Positions 50,410-58,142 of a DNA stretch of 64,000 nucleotides are shown piece after piece. Source of the DNA: Cupriavidus sp. D384 (GTDB lineage Bacteria; Pseudomonadota; Gammaproteobacteria; Burkholderiales; Burkholderiaceae); assembly GCF_001652915.1 (NCBI RefSeq), contig NZ_BBQI01000092.1, forward strand, positions 1-64,000. The letters run 5' to 3'. The notes beneath the pieces were generated by a model that ran no database searches, had not been told where the DNA came from, and worked only from the letters and a program-made list of their open reading frames with translations. The number at the start of each line of letters is the position of its first letter. Positions within the stretch are counted from its first letter, which is position 1. Made by a program: the position numbers and the translations under genes.

Positions 50410-50435
50410 GGGCCATGAAATCGATTTCATGGCCC
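50410..50435. promoter_or_regulatory. Perfect 26-bp palindrome between rng and phnC
   Basis: GGGCCATGAAATC is followed immediately by its exact reverse complement. It can be a protein-binding dyad or a TCGA-loop hairpin. No T run follows, so it is not an ordinary terminator. It lies 83 bases upstream of the phnC Pho box. Confidence 0.6.
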
Positions 50436-50517
50436 GTCCGGGCAACCTGCCCGCCTCCCGCGCCTGCCCGGCGTCCCATCGCGCACCCGCCCTCGCGCAT
50501 CGGAAAGCCTCTGCCTA

Positions 50518-50551
50518 AAGTCATCGTTCTGTCATCCCGCCTCGCCAGAAT
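50518..50551 (+). promoter_or_regulatory. phnC: Pho box and -10 of phnCDE
   Basis: AAGTCAT, four bases, then a consensus CTGTCAT (50518-50535) is the 7+4+7 layout of a PhoB site. A -10 like CAGAAT (50546-50551) follows ten bases later, as in PhoB-activated promoters where the box replaces the -35. A further AAGTCAT occurs at 50556. Confidence 0.65.
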
Positions 50552-50580
50552 GCGCAAGTCATTCAAGCAAGGGAGTCGAC

Positions 50581-51435
50581 ATGACGCATGCAATTGAAGT
50601 CCGCGGCCTGAGCAAGTCGTTCCGCGCGGATCGCAAGGCGCTTGACGACGTCACGCTGCACATCGCCCCCGGCGAGATGGTTGCCCTGCTGGGCGCCTCG
50701 GGTTCGGGCAAGTCGACGCTGCTGCGCCACGTGGCCGGCTTTGTCGCTGGCGACACCGGTTCGGGCGAGATTCTCGTCAATGGCCGCACGGTGCAGCGTA
50801 ACGGTCGTCTGGCGCGCGATGTCCGCAAGGTGCGCGCAGAGATTGGTTTCGTGTTTCAGCAGTTCAACCTGGTGGGCCGCCTGCCGGTGATCACCAACGT
50901 GCTGGTCGGCATGCTGACCCGCGTGCCCAAGTGGCGCAGCCTGATCCGCTATTTCAAGGCGGAAGAAGTCCAGACCGGCCTCGATGCCTTGGCCCAGGTT
51001 GGTATAGACGACTATGCGTTTCAGCGCGCCTCGACGCTGTCGGGCGGGCAGCAGCAGCGTGCCGCCATTGCCCGCACGCTGGTGCAGAACGCACGCGTGA
51101 TCCTGGCCGACGAGCCGATCGCGTCGCTCGATCCGGAGTCGTCGCGCCGCGTGATGTCGTTGCTGGCCCAGATCAACCGGACCCGCAAGGTGGCCGTGGT
51201 GGTGTCGCTGCATCAGGTGGACGTGGCCATGCGCTACTGCCCGCGCGTGGTGGCGCTGCGCAACGGCAAGGTGGTCTACGACGGCCCGTCCGCTGCGCTG
51301 ACGCCGAAGATGCTGCGCGACCTGTACGGCACCGAGGCCGACGAACTGCTGCACGACAGCGTCCCCGACGAGCCGGCGCCAGCCGAAGGCGTGCCTGTCC
51401 CGGCCATGGTCAGGATGGACCTCGCCACCGCCTGA
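50581..51435 (+). CDS. phnC: Phosphonate ABC transporter ATP-binding protein PhnC
   Basis: PhnC energises uptake of phosphonates. Walker A is GASGSGKST, the signature LSGGQQQRAAIARTLVQNAR and Walker B VILADEPIASLDPES are intact, followed by the switch His in VSLHQVDVA. RKALDDVTLHIAPGEMVALL precedes Walker A. AAGGGAG sets the ATG. The 284-residue length is normal. It is the first gene of phnCDE and the PhnZ-like gene. Confidence 0.95.
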   Translation: MTHAIEVRGLSKSFRADRKALDDVTLHIAPGEMVALLGASGSGKSTLLRHVAGFVAGDTGSGEILVNGRTVQRNGRLARDVRKVRAEIGFVFQQFNLVGRLPVITNVLVGMLTRVPKWRSLIRYFKAEEVQTGLDALAQVGIDDYAFQRASTLSGGQQQRAAIARTLVQNARVILADEPIASLDPESSRRVMSLLAQINRTRKVAVVVSLHQVDVAMRYCPRVVALRNGKVVYDGPSAALTPKMLRDLYGTEADELLHDSVPDEPAPAEGVPVPAMVRMDLATA

Positions 51436-51496
51436 TCGCATCTTTTCGAATTACCCAGACCGCGTTTCCCATCTGTCTTTCCAAACGGAGTTTTCG

Positions 51497-52483
51497 ATGC
51501 TTCGCAGAACTTTCCTCGCCGTGGTGGCCTCGGGTGTCGTGGCGCTGCCCGCCTTTGCCCAGGACGCCAAGACCCTGAACATCGGCTTTATCTCGACGGA
51601 ATCGTCGTCGAACCTGAAGAACGCCTGGCAACCGGTGATCGACGACCTGAGCAAGGCCCTGGGCGTGCAGGTCAAGCCGTTCTTCGCCTCCGACTACGCC
51701 GGCATCATCGAAGGCATGCGCTTCAACAAGGTGCAGATCGCCTGGTTCGGCAACAAGTCGGCCATGGAAGCCGTGGACCGCGCCAGTGGCGAAGTCTTCG
51801 CATCGGTGATCGACAAGGACGGCAACCCGGGCTACTGGTCGCTGCTGATCGTGCGCAAGGACAGCGACCTGAAGTCGGTCGAGGACGTGATCAAGCGCGG
51901 CCGCGACCTGTCGTACGGCGCTGGCGATCCGAACTCGACGTCGGGCACGGCCGTGCCGGGCTACTACCTGTGGGCCGCCAACAAGGTGGAACCGAAGACG
52001 CTGTTCAAGGCGGTGCGCATCAGCAACCACGAAACCAACCTGCTGTCGGTGCTGAACAAGCAGGTGGACGTGGCCGTGAACAACACCGAGAACTTCGAGC
52101 GTTATCGCATCAACACGGGCAAGAACGCCTATGACGAAGTGCGCGTGCTGTGGAAGTCGCCGCTGATCCCGGCCGATCCGCTCGTGTACCGCAAGGACCT
52201 GTCGCCCGAGATGAAGAAGAAGATCCAGACCTTCTTCGTCAACTACGGCAAGGGCGCCAACGCTGCGCGCGAGAAGGAAACGCTGGCCGCGCTGACGTAC
52301 CAGGGCTTCCGCCCGTCGAGCGATGCCCAGCTGGTGCCGATCCGCCAGATCGAGCTGGCCAAGGAAAAGGCCAAGATCGAGACCGACACCACGCTGGCCG
52401 CCGCCGACAAGGAGAAGAAGCTGGCCGACGTGACGCGTCGCCTGGCCGACCTCGACAAGGCTGCCGCCACCACGCAGCAGTAA
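51497..52483 (+). CDS. phnD: Phosphonate ABC transporter substrate-binding protein PhnD
   Basis: A Sec signal (RRTFLAVVASGVVALPAFAQ) precedes the mature binding protein. PhnD-family segments are LNIGFISTESSSNLKNAWQP, SDYAGIIEGMRFNKVQIAWF and DPNSTSGTAVPGYYLW, the last forming the phosphonate-binding loop. A long Lys/Glu/Ala-rich C-terminal helix (LAKEKAKIETDTTLAAADKE) is typical. A hairpin follows the gene and probably adjusts phnE levels. Confidence 0.94.
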   Translation: MLRRTFLAVVASGVVALPAFAQDAKTLNIGFISTESSSNLKNAWQPVIDDLSKALGVQVKPFFASDYAGIIEGMRFNKVQIAWFGNKSAMEAVDRASGEVFASVIDKDGNPGYWSLLIVRKDSDLKSVEDVIKRGRDLSYGAGDPNSTSGTAVPGYYLWAANKVEPKTLFKAVRISNHETNLLSVLNKQVDVAVNNTENFERYRINTGKNAYDEVRVLWKSPLIPADPLVYRKDLSPEMKKKIQTFFVNYGKGANAAREKETLAALTYQGFRPSSDAQLVPIRQIELAKEKAKIETDTTLAAADKEKKLADVTRRLADLDKAAATTQQ

Positions 52484-52493
52484 GCCGTACCGG

Positions 52494-52527
52494 AGACCGG
52501 CGAGGCCCGTGCGGGCGTTGCCGGTCT
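52494..52527 (+). terminator. Two-tier hairpin between phnD and phnE
   Basis: AGACCGGC pairs with GCCGGTCT and an inner GCCC/GGGC stem sits inside. No T run follows. Such hairpins after binding-protein genes usually stabilise the upstream message or lower permease expression. Confidence 0.5.
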
Positions 52528-52562
52528 TCACCGTTTCAAAGCCTTCAATTCCGGATTGCCCC

Positions 52563-53375
52563 ATGACCGCCACCGCCAAGCCTGGCCTGCCCCCTTCGCC
52601 CCAAAGTACCGTTCGGCCGCCACGCACGTCCCTGTCCGTGATGCTGGTCTGGGCCGTGCTGCTGGCCATGCTCGCCATGTCGTGGCAAGGCGCCGACATG
52701 CGCCCGATGGACCTGCTGCGCGATTCCGGCAACATGGCAAAGTTTGCCGCCGATTTCTTTCCGCCCAACTTCCGCGACTGGCAGACCTACCTCGAAGAGA
52801 TGCTGGTGACTGTGCAGATCGCGCTGTGGGGCACCGCGCTGGCCGTGCTGCTGGCCGTGCCGCTGGGCCTGCTGTGCTCGGCCAACATCGTGCCGATGTG
52901 GGTGTACCAGCCCGCCCGCCGCGTGATGGACGCCTGCCGCGCCATCAACGAAATGGTGTTTGCGATGCTGTTCATCGTGGCCGTGGGCCTGGGCCCGTTC
53001 GCCGGCGTGCTTGCCATCTGGATCCACACCATGGGTGTGCTGGCAAAGCTGTTCGCCGAAGCCGTCGAGGCCATCGACCCGCGCCCCGTGGAAGGCGTGC
53101 GAGCGACCGGCGCCGGCCCGATCGAGGAGATCGTCTATGGCGTGATCCCGCAGGTGCTGCCGCTGTGGCTGTCGTTCGCGCTCTATCGCTTCGAATCGAA
53201 TGTGCGCTCGGCTTCGGTGGTGGGCATTGTCGGCGCTGGCGGCATCGGCACCGTGCTGTGGGAGATCATCCGCAGCTTCCAGTACGCGCAGACCTGCGCC
53301 GTGATGATCATCATCATCCTGTTCGTGGTCGCCATCGACATGATGTCGGCGCAGATCCGCAAGGTGCTGGTATGA
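52563..53375 (+). CDS. phnE: Phosphonate ABC transporter permease PhnE
   Basis: The 270-residue permease has about six helices; the first is VMLVWAVLLAMLAMSW. The coupling motif EGVRATGAGPIEEIVYGVIP and VGIVGAGGIGTVLWEIIRSF are typical of PhnE. The ATG at 52563 is used; an upstream in-frame start lies in the hairpin region. Its stop overlaps the next ATG by four bases, so the HD-domain gene is translationally linked to uptake. Confidence 0.94.
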   Translation: MTATAKPGLPPSPQSTVRPPRTSLSVMLVWAVLLAMLAMSWQGADMRPMDLLRDSGNMAKFAADFFPPNFRDWQTYLEEMLVTVQIALWGTALAVLLAVPLGLLCSANIVPMWVYQPARRVMDACRAINEMVFAMLFIVAVGLGPFAGVLAIWIHTMGVLAKLFAEAVEAIDPRPVEGVRATGAGPIEEIVYGVIPQVLPLWLSFALYRFESNVRSASVVGIVGAGGIGTVLWEIIRSFQYAQTCAVMIIIILFVVAIDMMSAQIRKVLV

Positions 53376-53920
53376 CTTCCCCGGCCACCCTGACCCTGCC
53401 GCGCATCGCCACGCTGTTCGAGAACCACGGCATGGCCTATTACGGCGGCGAGGCCATCAGCCAGACCGCCCACGCGCTGCAGTGCGCGCAACTGGCCGAG
53501 CAGGCCGGCGAGGACCACGCACTGATCGTCGCCGCCCTGCTGCACGATGTGGGCCATCTGATGCTGGCGGAAAGCAGCACCACCGACATGCGTCACCAGG
53601 AGGCCGCCGCCGATGCGCTGGCGGGCCTGTTCGACACCGCCGTGACCGAGCCGATCCGCCTGCACGTGGCCGCCAAGCGCTACCTGTGCGCCATCGATCC
53701 GGCCTACTTCGACACGCTGTCGCCGACCTCGGTCCACAGCCTGCAGCTGCAGGGCGGTGTCTACGACAACGGCCAGGCCGAAGCCTTCGCCGCAAAGCCC
53801 CACGCGCTGGAAGCGGTGCGCCTGCGCCGGTACGACGACCTGGCGAAGGTGGTCGACCTGCCCACGCCGCCGCTGGCGCACTATCTGGACATGGCAGCAC
53901 GTTTTGTGCGCCACGCTTGA
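53372..53920 (+). CDS. PhnZ-like HD-domain phosphonate oxygenase
   Basis: This 182-residue HDIG protein belongs to a group found in phosphonate operons. It keeps the features I recall for PhnZ, the mixed-valence diiron oxygenase that cleaves 2-amino-1-hydroxyethylphosphonate: Tyr24 and Glu27 (YYGGE), His34, His58-Asp59 and His62 (LLHDVGH), a further His75, the His98/Lys102 pair (LHVAAKRY) and a late RRYDD. No PhnY hydroxylase gene is near. A partner may lie elsewhere, or the substrate may differ. The start overlaps phnE by four bases. Active-site numbers rest on memory of the family. Confidence 0.85.
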   Translation: MTSPATLTLPRIATLFENHGMAYYGGEAISQTAHALQCAQLAEQAGEDHALIVAALLHDVGHLMLAESSTTDMRHQEAAADALAGLFDTAVTEPIRLHVAAKRYLCAIDPAYFDTLSPTSVHSLQLQGGVYDNGQAEAFAAKPHALEAVRLRRYDDLAKVVDLPTPPLAHYLDMAARFVRHA

Positions 53921-53977
53921 TGCGCGCGATGCCTGACGCCTGGCGCGTCAGGGATTGAAACGCTTGCCTCCCCCCCG

Positions 53978-54068
53978 CCCCGCTCCCGCCATGCGGGAGC
54001 GGGGAGAAAACCCTGGGAATATCAAACGCTATCTGTTTGCTCCCCTCTCCCGCCACGCGGGAGAGGGG
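53978..54068. repeat. Pair of REP-like palindromes between convergent genes
   Basis: Two 12-bp stems lie in tandem: CCCCGCTCCCGC with a CAT loop (53978-54004), then CCCCTCTCCCGC with a CAC loop (54042-54068) followed by GCTGGGGGAGAGGG. They share the CTCCCGC core and sit between the PhnZ-like gene and phnN, which converge, as REP elements often do. Confidence 0.7.
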
Positions 54069-54089
54069 CTGGGGGAGAGGGCAAGCCGG

Positions 54090-54656
54090 TCAGCCAGTGA
54101 CCAGGCTCGCAAAGGCGTCAGCCGAATCCTTCAGTTCACCGCTATTGTCGATCTCGACCAGGCGGCAGCCAGCCGGCACATCGAAGGGCTGCTTCGCCCG
54201 TTCCAGCCGCTTTGCAATCGCCGCTTCGGTTTCGCGGCCACGATTGCGCAGGCGCACGGCCAGCACATCAGGTTTCACGCGCACATGCACGGCGCAGAGC
54301 TTCGGATAGCGCGCTGCCGCATCGGGCAGGTATTCGCGCGATCCATTGACGATCACCTTCAGGCCTTGCGCCAGCCACTGCTCGATCTCCACGCCAATGC
54401 CGTAGTGCAGGCCGTGGCTCTGCCAATGCATGGCAAGGCAGCCCAGGTCCACACGGCGCGTGAATTCATCGGCGGTCAGGGCCACCGAGGCCTCGTTGGC
54501 GTCGGCGGCGCGCGTGATATAGCGGTGCGCGATCACTACGGGGTCGGCTGGCTTCAGCCGTTCACGCAGCGCGCGCAGCAGCGAATCCTTGCCGCTGCCG
54601 GATGGGCCCATCACATAGAACAGGCCGCTGCCGTCGGTTTCAGTTCGGATATTCAT
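54090..54656 (-). CDS. phnN: Ribose 1,5-bisphosphokinase PhnN
   Basis: PhnN phosphorylates ribose 1,5-bisphosphate to PRPP at the end of the C-P lyase pathway. The P-loop is VMGPSGSGKDSLL, as expected for this guanylate-kinase-like enzyme. The family's YITRAADANEASVALTADEF and KVIVNGSREYLPDAAARYP follow. I use ATG 54656 (188 aa), one base after the DUF1045 stop; a GTG at 54683 would overlap that gene. It is the last gene of the leftward phn unit. Confidence 0.92.
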   Translation of the reverse strand: MNIRTETDGSGLFYVMGPSGSGKDSLLRALRERLKPADPVVIAHRYITRAADANEASVALTADEFTRRVDLGCLAMHWQSHGLHYGIGVEIEQWLAQGLKVIVNGSREYLPDAAARYPKLCAVHVRVKPDVLAVRLRNRGRETEAAIAKRLERAKQPFDVPAGCRLVEIDNSGELKDSADAFASLVTG

Positions 54657-54657
54657 G

Positions 54658-55407
54658 CTAGCCAAGCCAGGCTGCGCCGACACCGTCCACAGTGGTGCCG
54701 TCGAAGCAATAGTGACGCGCGGCGATAAAATCGGCGCCCGCCTCCGGTTGCACGTACACGCTCACGCCATCCACGTGCAGCGGTTGCTCCAGCAGCCGGC
54801 CGCCAGCAGCCGACAGCATGTCGAAGGCCGCCGCTTCGTCGGCCGCACCGAGCATGCCGGTCAGCGTGATATGGAAGGCGAACGTGTCGAATACATAGGG
54901 GTAGCCCCATGTGTCGAGATGCTGCCGTTGCGCCGGACTCAGGCGGGCAGGATCGCGGCGGGCGATCTCGGCCTCGGTCGGTGGCGCGCGGAAACGATCG
55001 AAATCGGTGACGCAGGCATCGGCCAGCGCGTGCATCCGGCGGCCACCCGGCCCGTCGGCATCGTCAAGACACCATGCCAGGAAGCCACGCAGCGCACGCA
55101 GCGTCAGCGGTGCATCAAACGGCTCGCGCGCTGCCGCGAATGCGCGCATGGCGCCATCGAGCATGGCCGCATCCGTGCCATCGGCCAGCCGGAACGGCGG
55201 CTTCAGCGTGGCATGCAGCGCATAGTGCGCGGGTGCCTTGACCCATGCGTCGGGCCGCTGCGCGATGCCTTGCGGCAGCGGCAGGGCAACGCCTGTATCG
55301 GCATCGCGGCCCAGCCACTGGCCGCCGAAGCCGCGAAACGGCTCGGCCGGCGCCAGGTAGATCGCGTAGCGATGGGCGGATCGGGTAGGTCGGGTCGCCT
55401 GGCTCAT
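54658..55407 (-). CDS. DUF1045 phosphonate-operon protein, 2H phosphoesterase fold
   Basis: The 249-residue protein has two HxT motifs, HATLKPPF (His at about 65) and FHITLTGML (about 177), the paired histidines of 2H phosphoesterases. YAIYLAPAEPF near the N-terminus and the GYPYVFDTFAFH block match the family seen beside C-P lyase genes. 2H enzymes open cyclic phosphodiesters. Because PhnP, which opens the ribose 1,2-cyclic phosphate, is missing from this cluster, this protein is a reasonable candidate for that step. That is inference. It overlaps the preceding phnM-type gene by four bases. Confidence 0.85.
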   Translation of the reverse strand: MSQATRPTRSAHRYAIYLAPAEPFRGFGGQWLGRDADTGVALPLPQGIAQRPDAWVKAPAHYALHATLKPPFRLADGTDAAMLDGAMRAFAAAREPFDAPLTLRALRGFLAWCLDDADGPGGRRMHALADACVTDFDRFRAPPTEAEIARRDPARLSPAQRQHLDTWGYPYVFDTFAFHITLTGMLGAADEAAAFDMLSAAGGRLLEQPLHVDGVSVYVQPEAGADFIAARHYCFDGTTVDGVGAAWLG

Positions 55408-56615
55408 GCGGCCAGGCTGCCTTCGTCAGCCAGGTCGATCAGCGGCAGCGCCACGGCGGCGTGACGCAGTTCGCCGTTGACGATCGTGCCGCACACGCGC
55501 GGCAGACCCGGCAGGCTGTCGTCGATCAGCACCGCGTCGGCACGCATGCCCGGCATCAGCGCGCCGCGGTCGCGCAGGCCGGCGGCGCGTGCCGGATTGC
55601 GCGACACCAGGTGCCAGGCCTCGGGCAGGCTGCAGACGCCCAGCTGCACGAGCTTGAACGCAGCCTGCAGCGGTGCGGGATAGTAATAGTCCGATGCCAG
55701 CACGGTACACAGGCCGGCGGCAATCATTTCGGTGGCATTGGGCGCGCCGGTGTGGCTCTGGCCCCGCAGCACATTGGGGGCGCCGAACACGGTTTCGTCG
55801 CCAATCTGGCGCGCGTGCTTCGCCACTTCCACCGTCAGCGGGAATTCGGCGATGGCGCAGCCCTGGCGATGGTAGTGCTGGCGCGTCGCCAGATCGGGAT
55901 CGTCATGCGACGCCACCGGCAGGCCAGCCTCGCGTGCGGCGGCAATCAGGCGCGATACGGCGGCCGGCACGTCCTGCGCGTGGCGGCTGGCAGTGCGCAG
56001 GCGGTTGCGGAACGTCTCCATGTCGCATTCGGCACGCTCGGCGTACTGCGCCAGCTTGCGCTCGTCGTTCATGCGGCGCGCCATGGTCGGCAGGTGATCG
56101 TTGATGGCCAGCAGGCTCACGCGGCCATCGGCCATCCATTGCAGGGCTGTCTCCACGCCGGCCAGGTGATAGGCCTCGAAGCGCAGATGCACCTTGTGCG
56201 AGGCGCCCAGCACCGGCGCCAGCTGCGACAGCGCCTCGAACATGCGCACGGCGTAGGCTTCGCCGCGCAGGCCACCTTCCCAGGACAACGTCACGCCGTG
56301 GAATTCGGTGGTGATGCCGTGCGCCAGCAGCTGGCGGTCCACATCGAGCAGCGCCGGGCCATAAGGAAAGCTGACACCGGGACGCGGCATCACCGAGCGC
56401 TCGAACGCATCGCCATGGATATCGACGATGCCGGGCAGCACCAGCAGGTCTCCGGCGTCGATGCAGGGGCCGCTGCCGCCTGCCTGTTGTGCAATGTTGC
56501 CTTGCTCGAAGCCCAGCGTGGCGGGGGCGATGGTGCCGGCACCCAGCACGCGGCGGCCGGTGATGCCGCGCAGCGGGAGCGAATAGGTTTGGGTTGTCGT
56601 TTGCATGATGGGCAT
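55404..56615 (-). CDS. phnM: PhnM-family triphosphate diphosphatase, paralogue 1
   Basis: This amidohydrolase-fold enzyme of 403 residues is related to PhnM, which removes pyrophosphate from ribose 1-methylphosphonate 5-triphosphate. Visible metal-site segments are LPGIVDIHGDAFER, VASHDDPD, GAPNVLRGQSHTG and LASDYYYPAPL. A second, clearly distinct PhnM lies at 62384. This copy reads LLAINDHLP where classical PhnM has SLMDHSPGQ, so it may act on another triphosphate or have a different preference. ATG 56615 is used; ATG 56606 is possible. It lies 119 bases downstream of phnF on the same strand. Confidence 0.88.
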   Translation of the reverse strand: MPIMQTTTQTYSLPLRGITGRRVLGAGTIAPATLGFEQGNIAQQAGGSGPCIDAGDLLVLPGIVDIHGDAFERSVMPRPGVSFPYGPALLDVDRQLLAHGITTEFHGVTLSWEGGLRGEAYAVRMFEALSQLAPVLGASHKVHLRFEAYHLAGVETALQWMADGRVSLLAINDHLPTMARRMNDERKLAQYAERAECDMETFRNRLRTASRHAQDVPAAVSRLIAAAREAGLPVASHDDPDLATRQHYHRQGCAIAEFPLTVEVAKHARQIGDETVFGAPNVLRGQSHTGAPNATEMIAAGLCTVLASDYYYPAPLQAAFKLVQLGVCSLPEAWHLVSRNPARAAGLRDRGALMPGMRADAVLIDDSLPGLPRVCGTIVNGELRHAAVALPLIDLADEGSLAA

Positions 56616-56657
56616 TACGGGTTCACCACCAAGTTAGCGCCGGCACATGACATACAT

Positions 56658-56669
56658 ATGTCTAGACCA
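56658..56669. promoter_or_regulatory. PhnF-like operator before the leftward phnM
   Basis: On the - strand TGGTCTAGACAT resembles the mycobacterial PhnF operator TGGTATAGACCA as I recall it (nine of twelve). It lies 43 bases before the phnM start and contains the palindrome GTCTAGAC. Confidence 0.55.
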
Positions 56670-56734
56670 ATGCGATTGAATCACCAGGCTGCACCATGAG
56701 GCTGACTGTGCCGCCAGGGCACGCAGCCCGTCTG

Positions 56735-57469
56735 TCAGTCGTTGTCGGACACCGTAAGCTGCACCCAGTCGCCAGCAAACCGCGTCATGCTGTACTGCAC
56801 GGGCACGCCGTCGATATCGACGTTGAGCGCCTCCACCTGCAGCACGGGGCGCGTCTTGGGCTGGTTCAGCAGCCGCGCCACCGGGGCACTGGGCATGGCC
56901 GCCGTGATGCGCGACCACTTTCGCGTGTAGTCGGCAATGCCGAACTTCACCAGCGCGCGCGATATGGATTGCGTGTCGCGCACGGCATCCTCCAGCCCCG
57001 GAAAGCGCTTCGGATCGAAATAGTGCTCGGCCACGTCGATGGTGCGCGCTTCCGCCTTGCCCACCATCTGGATATGAAGGATGTCGGCAGTGCGCGCCAG
57101 GCCCAGGTGCTTGGCAATCTCGGGCGCGCGCAGCGTCTGGCTGTCCACGATCTCCAGATGCCCGCGCATGCCCTGCGCGGCCAGGTTCTGCGAAAAGCGC
57201 GTACGGCGGCCGATCGCGTAATCGATGGCATGTTCCTGCACGAAGGTGCCCCGGCCCTGCTCGATGCGCACCAGGCCGCTCAGCTCCAGTTCGCCCATCG
57301 CGCGGCGGATGGTGTGCCGGTTCACGGCAAAGCGCGTTGCCAGTTCCGGCTCCGGCGGCAATTGCTCGCCGGGGCCATAGAGTTTGTTGCGGATGTCCTC
57401 CGCCAGCGCCTCGCCAATCTGGCGCCACACCGCCACGCCGGAACCCCGTTCCACTTCCCGATCAGACAT
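56735..57469 (-). CDS. phnF: PhnF, HutC/GntR-family regulator
   Basis: The 244-residue protein has a GntR winged helix (VAVWRQIGEALAEDI, then LPPEPELATRFAVNRHTIRR AMG) and a UTRA effector domain of the HutC type (FSQNLAAQGMRGHLEIVDSQ). The divergent position to phnG and the phosphonate context identify PhnF. It probably represses phnGHIJKLM and the leftward phnM unit until a phosphonate or pathway ligand binds. GATGTCTGATC-like purines are poor as a ribosome-binding site, so the ATG rests on family length. Confidence 0.9.
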   Translation of the reverse strand: MSDREVERGSGVAVWRQIGEALAEDIRNKLYGPGEQLPPEPELATRFAVNRHTIRRAMGELELSGLVRIEQGRGTFVQEHAIDYAIGRRTRFSQNLAAQGMRGHLEIVDSQTLRAPEIAKHLGLARTADILHIQMVGKAEARTIDVAEHYFDPKRFPGLEDAVRDTQSISRALVKFGIADYTRKWSRITAAMPSAPVARLLNQPKTRPVLQVEALNVDIDGVPVQYSMTRFAGDWVQLTVSDND

Positions 57470-57565
57470 CTTTCGCTCTGCCCTGTGTCATCAAGCCTTA
57501 ATGGTTGCCGTGCGATTGTGCCCTAGTCCCGGCGCGCCGGTGGCGTGTCCGAGCAAGTCCCCCAC

Positions 57566-57644
57566 CCGTCATGAAACGTTCATGTGGCTGTGGTCTAGTA
57601 TCGCCGTGTTGTGTTAGTTTACATCTAAACGTATAGACGTATAG
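57566..57644 (+). promoter_or_regulatory. Composite PhoB/PhnF-controlled promoter of phnGHIJKLM
   Basis: A Pho box CCGTCAT-GAAA-CGTTCAT (57566-57583) precedes a -10-like TAGTAT (57596-57601). TGGTCTAGTATC (57591-57602), a PhnF-like site, covers that -10. Downstream are a perfect GTTTA-CATC-TAAAC inverted repeat (57617-57630) and two tandem ACGTATAG units (57629-57644), the last including GTATAGAC. Activation by PhoB and blocking by PhnF is the simplest reading. Confidence 0.6.
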
Positions 57645-57652
57645 GGGTGATC

Positions 57653-58141
57653 ATGCAAAATGAAACCGCCAACCAGGCCAATGCGGCACGTGCCGCGTGG
57701 CTGAGGGTGCTGGCGCTGGCCCAGCCGGACGCGCTCGATGCGGCCTACACGCGGCTGCAGGAAGCGGCCGCCCTGCCCGGCTACCGCCTGCTGCGCAAGC
57801 CGGAATCGGGCATGGCCATGGTGCGTGCCCGGGCAGGCGGCACCGGTGCCCAGTTCAACCTGGGTGAAATGTCGGTCACACGCTGCGCCGTGGTGCTCGA
57901 CGAAGCGCAAGGCGAAGCGGCCACGGCTGGGGTGTCGTATGTGCAGGGCCGCGGCCAGCGCCACGCCGAACAGGCCGCCGTGCTGGACGCGCTGCTGCAA
58001 CGCCCGGCCTGGCACCAGCGCGTGCAGGACGTGGTCGTCGCCCCGCTGGCGCAGGCGCTGACCGAGCGCGCCGCCCGTCAGGCCGCCACCGCCGCGCAGA
58101 CCCGCGTGGAGTTCTTCACGATGGCACGCGGAGAAGATTGA
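57653..58141 (+). CDS. phnG: C-P lyase subunit PhnG
   Basis: PhnG is part of the PhnGHIJ core complex. The 162-residue product has RAAWLRVLALA, YRLLRKPESGMAMVRARAG, FNLGEMSVTRCAVVL and GRGQRHAEQAAVLDALLQ, all family blocks. GGGGTG lies just before the ATG; a GTG six bases earlier is possible. The stop is followed after one base by the phnH ATG, so expression is stoichiometrically coupled. Confidence 0.95.
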   Translation: MQNETANQANAARAAWLRVLALAQPDALDAAYTRLQEAAALPGYRLLRKPESGMAMVRARAGGTGAQFNLGEMSVTRCAVVLDEAQGEAATAGVSYVQGRGQRHAEQAAVLDALLQRPAWHQRVQDVVVAPLAQALTERAARQAATAAQTRVEFFTMARGED

Positions 58142-58142
58142 G

